The notes: a model not told the origin generated them from the sequence alone. A DNA stretch of 8,238 nucleotides from Paracoccaceae bacterium (GCA_902525995.1 CABZJG010000076.1:1-8238), one strand, 5' to 3'. Positions 1 to 6,618 are shown, counted from the first letter of the stretch. Numbers and translations: made by a program.

Positions 1-1315
1 AGACCAACATTGTGATGGGGTTTTCAAGGTTGTCCACAATGGCTTGCAGCAATTCCGCGCCAAGTGCGCCGTCAATGACACGGTGATCCACCGATAGTGT
101 CATCGACATGACGGTGGCCACCTCAAGATCACCATCCGCGTTGACCACGGGTCGTTTTTTACCCGCACCGACGGCAAGAATAGCGCCGTGCGGTGGATTG
201 ATCACCGCATCAAAATTATCAATCCCAAACATACCTAGGTTGGAAATAGCAAAGCTTCCGCCCTGATATTCATGCGGGGCCAGCTTTTTATCTTTGGCCC
301 GCGCGGCAAGATCTTTCATTTCGGCGCTAAGCTGCGACAGAGACTTCTGCTCGGCATCCTGCAAAACCGGGGTAAACAGACCGCCCTCGATGGCCACCGC
401 AACAGCCACATCAGAAGGGGTGAGTTGTAGGACCCGATCACCGGCCCAAACCGCATTTGCGCTGGGCACAGTTTGCAGTGCAAGCGCACAGGCCTTGATA
501 ATGAAATCATTGACCGACAGTTTAACATCGCGCGCGGCCAATTGCTTGTTCAAGTCGGCCCGGAACGCTAAAAGCCGGTCAATATTGATATCCCGCCGCA
601 GATAGAAATGAGGTACGGTTTGTTTGGCTTCGGTCAGCCGCGCAGCGATGGTTTTGCGCATACCGTCCAGTTGAATTTCCTCAAAATCGCGCCCTTCATA
701 CATCTTGAGTATGGTTTCGGTCGCGGGGCCGGCAGGCATAGCAGCAGATGCGGTTGCAGGCGCAGCGCTTGCAGCGCGTGCTGGCTGAGCTTGAGCGGCC
801 TCGACATCAGCTTTGACAATCCGCCCATGGGGGCCTGAGCCTTGCAGCGCCGAAAGATCAACGCCTTTTTTCGCAGCCAGACGGCGCGCAAGCGGCGAAG
901 CAAATACCCGGCTTCCTTTCGGGGCAGGGGCACTGGCGGTTTGGGGCGCGGCTGAGGGTTCATTGGCGGCCATCTCGGATGGCTCTTGCGACGGTTTTGT
1001 GCCTTGTGGTTTAGCGCTTTCAGCTTCGGCTTTTCCGCTGCCGCCGGAACTTGCCAAATCCTCGGCGGTTTCGCCTTCTTCAAGCAGGACAGCGATAGCG
1101 CTGTTCACGGCCACGTTTTCAGTACCTTCGGCTACATAAATTTTACCAATGACGCCTTCGTCAACCGCTTCAAATTCCATTGTGGCTTTGTCGGTTTCAA
1201 TCTCGGCAATGACATCACCCGATTGCACGCTGTCACCTTCTTTGACCAACCATTTGGCCAGTGTTCCGGCCTCCATGGTGGGGGAAAGCGCAGGCATGAG
1301 AATTTCTGTTGGCAT
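1..1315 (-). CDS. pdhC: Pyruvate dehydrogenase E2, dihydrolipoamide acetyltransferase (3' end just outside the window)
   Basis: E2 core of the pyruvate dehydrogenase complex: it moves the acetyl group from E1 through a lipoyl arm to CoA, in the cytoplasm. Domains seen in order: one lipoyl domain (about residues 1-80) with the lipoylation motif ETDKA and target Lys43; an Ala/Pro-rich linker; a peripheral subunit-binding domain (about 136-172, RVFASPLARRLA to GRIVKADVE); a second flexible linker; and the catalytic acyltransferase domain (about 205-438) with the active-site motif DHRVIDG, giving His411 and Asp415. The window holds 438 codons ending ENPITMLV, and the next codon begins with T, so probably little more than the stop is missing. 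The start ATG at 1315 is fixed by AAGGAG 8 bases upstream. It follows pdhB by 12 bases and is the last visible gene of the pdh operon. The single lipoyl domain is usual for alphaproteobacterial E2. The branched-chain or 2-oxoglutarate E2 is unlikely given the adjacent pdhA/pdhB. Confidence 0.96.
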   Translation of the reverse strand, partial: MPTEILMPALSPTMEAGTLAKWLVKEGDSVQSGDVIAEIETDKATMEFEAVDEGVIGKIYVAEGTENVAVNSAIAVLLEEGETAEDLASSGGSGKAEAESAKPQGTKPSQEPSEMAANEPSAAPQTASAPAPKGSRVFASPLARRLAAKKGVDLSALQGSGPHGRIVKADVEAAQAQPARAASAAPATASAAMPAGPATETILKMYEGRDFEEIQLDGMRKTIAARLTEAKQTVPHFYLRRDINIDRLLAFRADLNKQLAARDVKLSVNDFIIKACALALQTVPSANAVWAGDRVLQLTPSDVAVAVAIEGGLFTPVLQDAEQKSLSQLSAEMKDLAARAKDKKLAPHEYQGGSFAISNLGMFGIDNFDAVINPPHGAILAVGAGKKRPVVNADGDLEVATVMSMTLSVDHRVIDGALGAELLQAIVDNLENPITMLV

Positions 1316-1323
1316 GATCAGCG

Positions 1324-1330
1324 CTCCTTA
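1324..1330 (-). promoter_or_regulatory. pdhC ribosome binding site fused to the pdhB stop codon
   Basis: On the minus strand TAAGGAG combines the pdhB stop codon TAA (1330-1328) with the Shine-Dalgarno core AAGGAG (1329-1324), 8 bases before the pdhC ATG at 1315. A ribosome terminating on pdhB therefore sits on the pdhC initiation site, which suggests translational coupling of E1-beta and E2 (inference). Confidence 0.8.
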
Positions 1331-2713
1331 ACGATAGGTGACTTTTTTGACCGCTGCGATGACTTCATCGGTGGTCACCAAGGCCAGTTTTTCCAAGTTT
1401 GCGGCATAGGGCATAGGCACATCTTTACCAGTACAATTGATCACTGGCGCATCGAGGTAATCGAACGCCCGCTCCATAATGACCGCAGACAGATGGTTGC
1501 CGATGGCGCCCACTGGAAAGCCTTCTTCCACGGTGACACAGCGGTTGGTTTTTTGTACCGATGCCAGTACCGTCTCATAGTCAATCGGCCGCAAGCTGCG
1601 CAGGTCGATGACCTCGGCGCTGATCCCTTCTTCGGCCAGTTTGTCTGCCGCCTCTAGAGCATAGTGCATACCGATGCCGAAACTGACAAGCGTGACATCA
1701 CTGCCTTCCCGCCAAATCCGCGCTTTGCCAAAAGGCACTGTGAAATCATCCAGCACAGGCACATCAAAACTGCGCCCATAAAGGATTTCATTTTCCAAAA
1801 AGATCACCGGGTTGTCATCGCGAATAGCAGATTTCAAAAGCCCTTTGGCATCCGAGGCCGAGAAAGGCATGACCACTTTAAGCCCCGGAATATGCGCATA
1901 CCATGCGGCGTAATCCTGACTGTGCTGCGCGCCCACCCGTGCGGCTGCGCCATTGGGGCCGCGAAACACCATTGGCGCGCCCATTTGACCGCCAGACATA
2001 TAAAGCGTCTTGGCGGCTGAGTTGATGATTTGGTCAATCGCCTGCATGGCAAAGTTAAAGGTCATAAACTCTACAATCGGGCGCAGTCCGCCAAAAGACG
2101 CACCCACCGCAATACCGGCAAAGCCGTGCTCTGTGATCGGGGTGTCGATCACCCGCTTGGCGCCAAATTCGTCAAGCAGACCTTGCGAAATTTTATAGGC
2201 GCCTTGATATTCGGCAACCTCTTCACCCATCAAGAACACCGTGTCATCGCCGCGCATTTCTTCAGCCATCGCATCGCGTAAAGCTTCGCGGACAGTTTGC
2301 TGTTTTAGCTCGGTGCCTTCAGGCCAGTCTGGCGTGCTATCATACGCTGGGCTGATCGGAGCAGCAGGCACGGCGGCCTCTGCCGCAGGCGCTGGTGTCT
2401 CAGCTGCGGGCTCTGAGGCCTCTTGCGGGGCCGGTTCGCTGGATGTTGCAGCGGCGCTATCGGCGCTTTCGCCCTCTTCCAAGAGCACAGCAATTGCGCT
2501 GTTTACTTTGACGTTTTCAGTGCCCTCTGCGACTAGGATTTTGCCAATCACCCCTTCGTCGACCGCTTCAAATTCCATCGTGGCCTTATCGGTTTCGATC
2601 TCTGCAATAATGTCACCTGAGGCCACAGTATCACCTTCGCTGACCATCCATTTGGCCAAGGTACCCTCTTCCATGGTGGGCGACAGGGCTGGCATAAGAA
2701 TTTCGGTTGCCAT
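1328..2713 (-). CDS. pdhB: Pyruvate dehydrogenase E1 component, beta subunit, with N-terminal lipoyl domain
   Basis: Beta subunit of the E1 pyruvate decarboxylase, which pairs with PdhA to decarboxylate pyruvate on thiamine diphosphate and reductively acetylate a lipoyl group. The 461-residue protein is longer than a plain E1-beta (about 330) because it starts with a complete lipoyl domain (residues 1-84, ETDKA, target Lys43). An Ala/Pro/Glu-rich linker follows (about 85-133), then the transketolase pyrimidine-binding domain (about 137-315, with GEEVAEYQGAYK at 163-174, TPITEHGFAG at 191-200 and AQHSQDYAAW at 262-271), and finally the transketolase C-terminal domain (about 325-455, DLRSLRPID). 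A lipoylated E1-beta is a known alphaproteobacterial arrangement. The start at 2713 has AAGGAG (2723-2728) 9 bases upstream. It lies 20 bases after pdhA and 12 before pdhC. The lipoyl domain matches that of PdhC at 74 of 84 positions. Confidence 0.97.
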   Translation of the reverse strand: MATEILMPALSPTMEEGTLAKWMVSEGDTVASGDIIAEIETDKATMEFEAVDEGVIGKILVAEGTENVKVNSAIAVLLEEGESADSAAATSSEPAPQEASEPAAETPAPAAEAAVPAAPISPAYDSTPDWPEGTELKQQTVREALRDAMAEEMRGDDTVFLMGEEVAEYQGAYKISQGLLDEFGAKRVIDTPITEHGFAGIAVGASFGGLRPIVEFMTFNFAMQAIDQIINSAAKTLYMSGGQMGAPMVFRGPNGAAARVGAQHSQDYAAWYAHIPGLKVVMPFSASDAKGLLKSAIRDDNPVIFLENEILYGRSFDVPVLDDFTVPFGKARIWREGSDVTLVSFGIGMHYALEAADKLAEEGISAEVIDLRSLRPIDYETVLASVQKTNRCVTVEEGFPVGAIGNHLSAVIMERAFDYLDAPVINCTGKDVPMPYAANLEKLALVTTDEVIAAVKKVTYR

Positions 2714-2733
2714 CTTTTAACTCTCCTTATGCC

Positions 2734-3723
2734 TTACGCGTAAATATCTGTCCAAAGCTCTTCAACGGCGGGCTCTGGGCTGTCTTTGGCAAACTCTGCC
2801 GATGCATTGACGATTTCCTTGACCTTTTTGTCGATGGCCTTGAGATCCTCTTCGCTGGCGTGTTTTCCGGTTAGTAACATAGACCTAACGGTTTCAATCG
2901 AGTCGCGCTCTTGGCGCATTTTCTGCACCTCTTCGCGGGTCCGGTATTTGGCCGGGTCTGACATTGAGTGGCCGCGATAGCGATAGGTTTTAACCTCAAG
3001 AATATAGGGTCCTTTGCCTGATCTACAGTGCGCCACTGCTTTCTGGCCTGCCGCTTTTACAGCTAGAACATCCATACCGTCGACCGCTTCGCCCGGGATG
3101 CCAAAAGCTTCTCCGCGCACATAAAAATCCGGCGATGAGGTTGACCGTTTTTGCGCAGTTCCCATGGCATATTGGTTGTTTTCAATCACAAAAATAACCG
3201 GAAGGTCCCAGATTGCCGCCATATTGAAGGTCTCGTAAACCTGACCTTGGTTGGCCGCGCCGTCCCCGAAATAGGTAAAAGTCACCCGGTTATTTTCGAG
3301 GTATTTATCTGCAAAGGCCAGCCCTGCGCCAATGGGCACCTGAGCCCCCACGATGCCATGACCGCCGTAAAAGTGCTTTTCTTTGCTAAACATATGCATT
3401 GAGCCACCCTTGCCTTTGGAATAGCCGTCAATGCGTCCGGTCAACTCGGCCATCACCCCGTTGGGGTCCATCCCAGCGGCCAGCATATGTCCATGGTCGC
3501 GGTAAGAGGTCAGCCGTTTGTCGCCTTCCTCTGCGGCAGCTTCAAGGCCCACAACAACAGCTTCCTGACCGATGTAAAGGTGACAAAAACCCCCAATGAG
3601 CCCCATGCCATAAAGCTGACCTGCTTTTTCCTCAAAGCGCCGAATAAGCAACATGTCTTCGTAGTATTGGGTCAGTTCCTGAGCTGAGATATTGGGCTTT
3701 GCCTTGGTTTTGCGTGCCGCCAT
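2734..3723 (-). CDS. pdhA: Pyruvate dehydrogenase E1 component, alpha subunit
   Basis: Thiamine-diphosphate-binding alpha subunit of pyruvate dehydrogenase E1, the committed step from pyruvate to acetyl-CoA. It has 329 residues, normal for this family. The thiamine-diphosphate motif is intact: GDGAANQG at 153-160 through to ENN at 181-183, which holds the cofactor magnesium. Other family signatures are the early LLIRRFEEK (25-33), YRDHGHMLAAG (74-84), GKGGSMHMF (104-112) with the catalytic His region HGIVGAQVPIGAG (122-134), and the loop YRGHSMSDPAKYR (249-261), where eukaryotic enzymes are phosphorylated. The start ATG at 3723 follows GAAGG with a 7-base spacer. It is the first gene of the pdhABC group, separated from the upstream FtsB-like gene by a 122-base AT-rich gap with a strong palindrome, so it probably has its own promoter (inference). 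Branched-chain E1-alpha is less likely because of length and the E1-beta/E2 partners. Confidence 0.97.
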   Translation of the reverse strand: MAARKTKAKPNISAQELTQYYEDMLLIRRFEEKAGQLYGMGLIGGFCHLYIGQEAVVVGLEAAAEEGDKRLTSYRDHGHMLAAGMDPNGVMAELTGRIDGYSKGKGGSMHMFSKEKHFYGGHGIVGAQVPIGAGLAFADKYLENNRVTFTYFGDGAANQGQVYETFNMAAIWDLPVIFVIENNQYAMGTAQKRSTSSPDFYVRGEAFGIPGEAVDGMDVLAVKAAGQKAVAHCRSGKGPYILEVKTYRYRGHSMSDPAKYRTREEVQKMRQERDSIETVRSMLLTGKHASEEDLKAIDKKVKEIVNASAEFAKDSPEPAVEELWTDIYA

Positions 3724-3742
3724 AATAATACCTTCGGAAATA

Positions 3743-3762
3743 ATAGTTTAGCATTAAACTAT
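3743..3762. promoter_or_regulatory. Perfect 8-4-8 palindrome upstream of pdhA, candidate operator
   Basis: ATAGTTTA, four bases GCAT, then TAAACTAT: a perfect inverted repeat with a 4-base spacer, ending 20 bases before the pdhA start. On the minus strand it contains TTTAAT (3758-3753), a possible -10 box, with no convincing -35 upstream. The half-site recurs: ATAGTTTT at 3778-3785, which also pairs with the TAAACTAT arm, and ATAGTTA at 3842-3848 at the end of the FtsB-like gene. Repeated arms just before a start codon suggest binding of a dimeric transcription factor, probably blocking the promoter. I cannot name the factor. A structural RNA element is less likely because the stem would be nearly all A-U. 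Confidence 0.5.
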
Positions 3763-3827
3763 CTCTTACAATAAAAAATAGTTTTGTGCGAGAGGAAATT
3801 TCAGTTTGCGCAAGGTAATGAGATAAA

Positions 3828-3841
3828 CTGTTTTTAAACAG
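3828..3841. repeat. Short AT-rich inverted repeat after the FtsB-like gene
   Basis: CTGTTT, two bases, AAACAG, starting 4 bases after the FtsB-like stop codon in the direction of transcription. The stem is only six mostly A-T pairs and no real T-run follows on the minus strand, so it is a poor intrinsic terminator. It could instead be part of the pdhA regulatory region, because TAAACTG and TAAACAG resemble the arms of the palindrome at 3743-3762. Confidence 0.25.
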
Positions 3842-3845
3842 ATAG

Positions 3846-4148
3846 TTAGTCGATAACAATTTCGTTTCCGCGCACATATCCCAAGATATCGCGCGCTTGC
3901 TGATCCAAGAGATCAAGGTCAAGAAATTCATCAGACATCCGCTTGGTCAGATTTTCCATGCGTTGAACTTCAACGCGCAAAGCCAGCAGCTCGCGCTCTA
4001 ACTTGTTTGTTTCGCTTAGAATTTCTGCGCGGCGGAACAGCCCAAAGTCCCCTTGCACGGCAGCAAAGGTGAAATACATCCCAAGACTAAAAGCCAGCCC
4101 AAAGGCGGCAAACAATCCCCATGCTGGATGATGTCGCTGTGTCGTCAT
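3846..4148 (-). CDS. Septum formation initiator (FtsB/DivIC family) protein
   Basis: Small single-pass membrane protein of the FtsB/DivIC type, whose characterised members bridge divisome proteins (FtsL, FtsQ) at the site of cell division. With the start used here it has 100 residues. There is a short polar N-terminus, a membrane segment (about residues 10-32, WGLFAAFGLAFSLGMYFTFAAV), then QGDFGLFRR and a charged coiled-coil stretch (about 39-72, ending VQRMENLTKRMSD), and a C-terminal part with LDLDLLDQQARDILGYVR. The last segment is typical of Rhodobacteraceae homologues annotated as septum formation initiator. The start at 4148 is preferred because GAGG lies 5 bases upstream; an in-frame ATG at 4166 would add six residues (MGNEAG) but has no ribosome binding site. 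It lies 146 bases downstream of aldolase and 122 upstream of pdhA. The family call is firm; the exact role (FtsB rather than another DivIC-like protein) is inferred. Confidence 0.88.
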   Translation of the reverse strand: MTTQRHHPAWGLFAAFGLAFSLGMYFTFAAVQGDFGLFRRAEILSETNKLERELLALRVEVQRMENLTKRMSDEFLDLDLLDQQARDILGYVRGNEIVID

Positions 4149-4185
4149 TCCTGCCTCATTGCCCATTATTGGTGGGCTTAGGGGC

Positions 4186-4214
4186 AGTATTGCATAGGTG
4201 ATTCGCTTTGTGAA
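4186..4214 (-). promoter_or_regulatory. Candidate promoter for the FtsB-like gene
   Basis: On the minus strand TTCACA (4214-4209, five of six matches to TTGACA) is followed after 17 bases by AATACT (4191-4186, four of six to TATAAT). It would start transcription about 30 bases before the ATG at 4148. The -35 overlaps a small dyad GATTC-7-GAATC at 4200-4216. If real, the FtsB-like gene need not depend on aldolase transcription. This is based on motif matching only. Confidence 0.4.
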
Positions 4215-4294
4215 TCCCCCAAATGACGAAAATTAAACGATTTTTTGAAAGTCTCAGACGCGTGGCGTGCCAGTGACCTCAAAAAAGCGGCGTT

Positions 4295-5188
4295 TTATCC
4301 TGCAACCGAGGCCTGATAAATGCCGTAGATGGATTGGCCAAGTGCGTGATTAAAGTCTGCGTCGCTTTGCTGGGCTGATAACCCTTCGGTGAGCGCGCGT
4401 GAAAAACTGGCGATCATACCGCTGTTTTGCGCCAGTTTGCCGTTTGCCTCTGTTCGGCTATAGCCGCCAGACAGCGCCACGACCCTTAAAACGCGGGGAT
4501 GGTTGATCAACTCTTGATAGTGATTGGCTGCTTCCGGCAGGGTCAATTTTAACATCACCGGTTGATCAGTTGGCAATTGATTTAACCGCGCAAGAAGTGC
4601 TGCCTTTAATGTGTCTTCTGCCGCCGCTTTATCCGCGATCGAAATGCTCACTTCCGGTTCCAGAATTGGCATCAAACCAGCGCTGATGATTTCCCCGCCA
4701 ATGGCGAATTGCTGATCCACAATTTCGCCAATACCGTCGGCATTGGCGCCGTGAATGACCGAGCGCATTTTGGTGCCGAAGATGCCGGCGCTTTGTGCAC
4801 GCTTTAAAAGCCCCGCAAGACCCGCAATGGGTTTCATCACCTGAACATCGTTTTGGGTCTCAGTCAGACCTTGATCGACCTTGAGAAATGGCACGACACC
4901 GCACCGTGTCCAAAGATACTCTGCCACAGGGGTGCCTTCGATATCGCGGTCCATTGTGTTTTCAAACAAAATTGCCCCCACCACTTTTTCGCCAGTGAAA
5001 GAGGGCGATTGTATAATCCGGCAGCGCATTTCGTGGATCCGGTCGAACATTTCAGCATCAGATCCATAGGTGTCTTCTTCAACCCCGTAGAGACGCAGCG
5101 CTTTGGGTGTTGATCCTCCACTTTGATCAAGGGCAGCGACAAACCCGGGCGCTGTTGCGATTTTCTGCATCTGCTGCTGCTCGGTCAT
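4295..5188 (-). CDS. Fructose-bisphosphate aldolase, class I (bacterial type)
   Basis: Metal-independent Schiff-base aldolase that interconverts fructose 1,6-bisphosphate with dihydroxyacetone phosphate and glyceraldehyde 3-phosphate, in cytoplasmic glycolysis/gluconeogenesis. With the start at 5188 it has 297 residues, the size of the bacterial class I family known from Staphylococcus. Visible signatures: ALDQSGGSTPKAL (19-31), LFENTMDRDIEG (74-85), FLKVDQGL (101-108), ILEPEV (175-180), MLKLTLPE (212-219) with Lys214 as the expected Schiff-base lysine, and VALSGGYS (237-244) as the phosphate-binding loop. The frame stays open upstream to an ATG at 5239, but AAGGA lies 9 bases before 5188 and the extra 17 residues do not look like family sequence. 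It lies between pgk and the FtsB-like gene, with a promoter region of its own (5189-5351) carrying a LacI-type palindrome. The gene is named fba, fbaB or fda in different species, so I leave the symbol blank. Confidence 0.95.
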   Translation of the reverse strand: MTEQQQMQKIATAPGFVAALDQSGGSTPKALRLYGVEEDTYGSDAEMFDRIHEMRCRIIQSPSFTGEKVVGAILFENTMDRDIEGTPVAEYLWTRCGVVPFLKVDQGLTETQNDVQVMKPIAGLAGLLKRAQSAGIFGTKMRSVIHGANADGIGEIVDQQFAIGGEIISAGLMPILEPEVSISIADKAAAEDTLKAALLARLNQLPTDQPVMLKLTLPEAANHYQELINHPRVLRVVALSGGYSRTEANGKLAQNSGMIASFSRALTEGLSAQQSDADFNHALGQSIYGIYQASVAG

Positions 5189-5197
5189 AGATAAGTG

Positions 5198-5202
5198 TCC
5201 TT
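5198..5202 (-). promoter_or_regulatory. Ribosome binding site fixing the aldolase start
   Basis: AAGGA on the minus strand, inside AAAAGGACA, 9 bases before the ATG at 5188. The alternative in-frame ATG at 5239 has no such purine-rich sequence, so this site decides the start. Confidence 0.75.
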
Positions 5203-5253
5203 TTACAAAAATTACCTTTGCGCACTGCTGGGGCAGCACAAATTCGTATCGTG

Positions 5254-5259
5254 ATCATA
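5254..5259 (-). promoter_or_regulatory. Candidate -10 box of the aldolase promoter
   Basis: TATGAT on the minus strand matches five of six positions of TATAAT. No good -35 box lies at the normal distance (the closest is a poor AGTTCG), which would fit a promoter that needs an activator. A 10-base perfect palindrome GCCTTAAGGC (5260-5269) sits directly upstream. Transcription would begin near 5247, leaving a leader of about 60 bases that holds a small hairpin (TGCTG-3-CAGCA, 5226-5238). Confidence 0.3.
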
Positions 5260-5290
5260 GCCTTAAGGCAGTGATCGAACTGTGACAATT

Positions 5291-5306
5291 GTGGTAGCGC
5301 TATCAC
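5291..5306. promoter_or_regulatory. LacI-family type operator upstream of aldolase (CceR/PckR-like)
   Basis: The 16-base palindrome GTGGTAGCGCTATCAC has one mismatched pair (5294/5303) and the central AGCGCT typical of LacI/GalR-family sites. From established knowledge, alphaproteobacteria carry a LacI-family regulator of central carbon metabolism (CceR in Rhodobacter sphaeroides, PckR in Sinorhizobium meliloti), and fbaB is a reported PckR target; the class I aldolase here would be the matching gene. The site lies about 100 bases before the aldolase ATG and about 45 bases after the pgk stop. If the -10 at 5254-5259 is right, its centre is near -50, a position that suits activation more than repression. 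The regulator assignment is inferred from motif resemblance and context. Confidence 0.6.
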
Positions 5307-5351
5307 CTCAAAATAAAGTGACAGCTCTGTATTTTTTGAATTTCTTTGCTT

Positions 5352-6545
5352 CTAATCTTGGAACAAAGCGGCCACACCGGGCAGGGTTTTGCCTTCCATC
5401 CACTCAAGAAATGCGCCCCCGGCGGTAGAGATATAGCTAAAGCCCTGCGCTGTGCCCGCTTTGTTCAGCGCCGCAACCGTATCGCCGCCTCCGGCCACGG
5501 AAATCAGCCCATCTGATTGGGTCAGCTCTGCTGCTTTCGTTGCAGCAGCGTTTGTGGCGCGATCAAATGGCTCGATTTCAAACGCCCCCAACGGGCCGTT
5601 CCAAATGAGTGTTTTTGCCTGCTCAAAACAGGCCGCAATCCGTGCCACTGTTCGTGGACCGGCATCCAAGATCATTGCGTCGGCAGGGCAGTCTTGGACT
5701 GGCAGTGTTTGATTTGGGGCGTGGGCGGCAAAATCCTGCGCCACCACGATATCACTGGGCAGGATAATCTCGCATCCGGTTGCGGTGGCCTTTGCAAGGA
5801 TGCTCAAAGCGGTTTCGGTCATGTCATGCTCGGCCAGAGATTTGCCCACCGCCACGCCCTGCGCTGCAAGGAAGGTATTGGCCATGCCGCCGCCAATCAC
5901 AAGGTGATCAACTTTTTCTACAAGGTTGCCCAAAAGATCGATTTTGGTGGATACTTTCGCGCCGCCCACCACCGCCACGACGGGCCGCTTCGGGGTGCCA
6001 AGTGCGCCTTCAAGTGCGCTCAGCTCGGCGGCCATCAACCGGCCGGCGCAGGCGGGCAGCACACGGGCTAAACCTTCGGTGCTGGCATGGGCACGGTGGG
6101 CAGCCGAAAACGCATCATTGCAATAAATATCGCCGATCTGCGACAAAGCACCGACAAACGCCGCCTCGTTACGCTCTTCTTCGGGGTGAAAACGGGTGTT
6201 TTCCAACAGCAAGACTTCACCTGCCTGCATCGCCTCTGCTGCTGCTTGCGCTTTAGGGCCAATGCAGTCTTCGGCGAAACCGATTGTCGTTTGCAATGAT
6301 GAGTGAAGCGCTGGAATAAGACGGGCGAGGCTCATTTCCGGCACCGCTTTGCCTTTGGGCCGGCCAAAATGGGCAAGCAATATCGGCAGTCCCCCGGCCG
6401 CAAGTATAGTTTTCACGGTGGGGACAATCTTTTCAATCCGGGTCGCATCGGTGACAACCGGTCCGTCCATGGGCACATTGATGTCGACGCGTGTCAAAAC
6501 CCTTTTGCTCTGAAGGTCCATATTATCCAGCGTTTTCCAAGCCAT
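5352..6545 (-). CDS. pgk: Phosphoglycerate kinase
   Basis: Catalyses the reversible phosphate transfer between 1,3-bisphosphoglycerate plus ADP and 3-phosphoglycerate plus ATP in the cytoplasm. It has 397 residues, the standard bacterial length. The N-terminal substrate domain shows RVDINVPMDG (19-28), LLAHFGRPKG (56-65), LLLENTRFHPEE (112-123) and NDAFSAAHRAHAST (143-156). The C-terminal nucleotide domain shows VVGGAKVSTKIDLL (192-205), IGGGMANTFL (217-226), WNGPLGAFE (315-323), AGGGDTVAAL (351-360) and STAGGAFLEWMEGK (373-386). The usual Ser in the LLSHFGRP motif is Ala here. The start at 6545 follows AAGGACAGGGA. It is the first of the minus-strand genes and is divergent from the cyclophilin pair. 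The promoter is not clear: TTGACC (6609-6604) resembles a -35, but the matching -10 is poor. No intrinsic terminator follows, so read-through into aldolase is possible. Confidence 0.98.
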   Translation of the reverse strand: MAWKTLDNMDLQSKRVLTRVDINVPMDGPVVTDATRIEKIVPTVKTILAAGGLPILLAHFGRPKGKAVPEMSLARLIPALHSSLQTTIGFAEDCIGPKAQAAAEAMQAGEVLLLENTRFHPEEERNEAAFVGALSQIGDIYCNDAFSAAHRAHASTEGLARVLPACAGRLMAAELSALEGALGTPKRPVVAVVGGAKVSTKIDLLGNLVEKVDHLVIGGGMANTFLAAQGVAVGKSLAEHDMTETALSILAKATATGCEIILPSDIVVAQDFAAHAPNQTLPVQDCPADAMILDAGPRTVARIAACFEQAKTLIWNGPLGAFEIEPFDRATNAAATKAAELTQSDGLISVAGGGDTVAALNKAGTAQGFSYISTAGGAFLEWMEGKTLPGVAALFQD

Positions 6546-6618
6546 CGGTGTATCCCTGTCCTTGTTTATCTTTACCCAGCGTCTTTTCCTATATTTGGCC
6601 TTTGGTCAATGCTGCACC

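Noticed and set aside
634..1083. Minus-strand frame of 149 codons rich in Pro, Arg and Lys within pdhC
   Set aside because: It is an alternate frame of the Ala/Pro-rich linker and binding domain of PdhC, where GC-rich codons keep other frames open.
1088..1102. GATAGCGCTGTTCAC inside pdhC, resembling the LacI-type site before aldolase
   Set aside because: It encodes the conserved residues NSAIA of the lipoyl domain, lies within a coding region and has poor symmetry outside AGCGCT, so it is probably coincidence.
986..1657. Plus-strand open frame of 223 codons opposite pdhC and pdhB
   Set aside because: It lies antisense across the start of pdhC and the end of pdhB, both with unmistakable motifs. 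Its translation is rich in Phe, His and Cys with no family resemblance, typical of a mirror frame.
3632..3931. Minus-strand frame of 99 codons bridging the FtsB-like gene and pdhA
   Set aside because: It overlaps the ends of two well-supported genes in another frame and reads across the AT-rich regulatory gap. It has no ribosome binding site and no recognisable domain.
4260..4294. Possible terminator after aldolase (AAAACGCCGCTTTTTT on the minus strand)
   Set aside because: The T-run is present, but the GC core CGCCGC does not form a stable stem with flanking bases, so there is no credible hairpin.
4295..5239. Longer aldolase start at 5239 adding 17 residues
   Set aside because: No ribosome binding site precedes 5239, while AAGGA lies at the right distance before 5188. 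The extension is not family-like.
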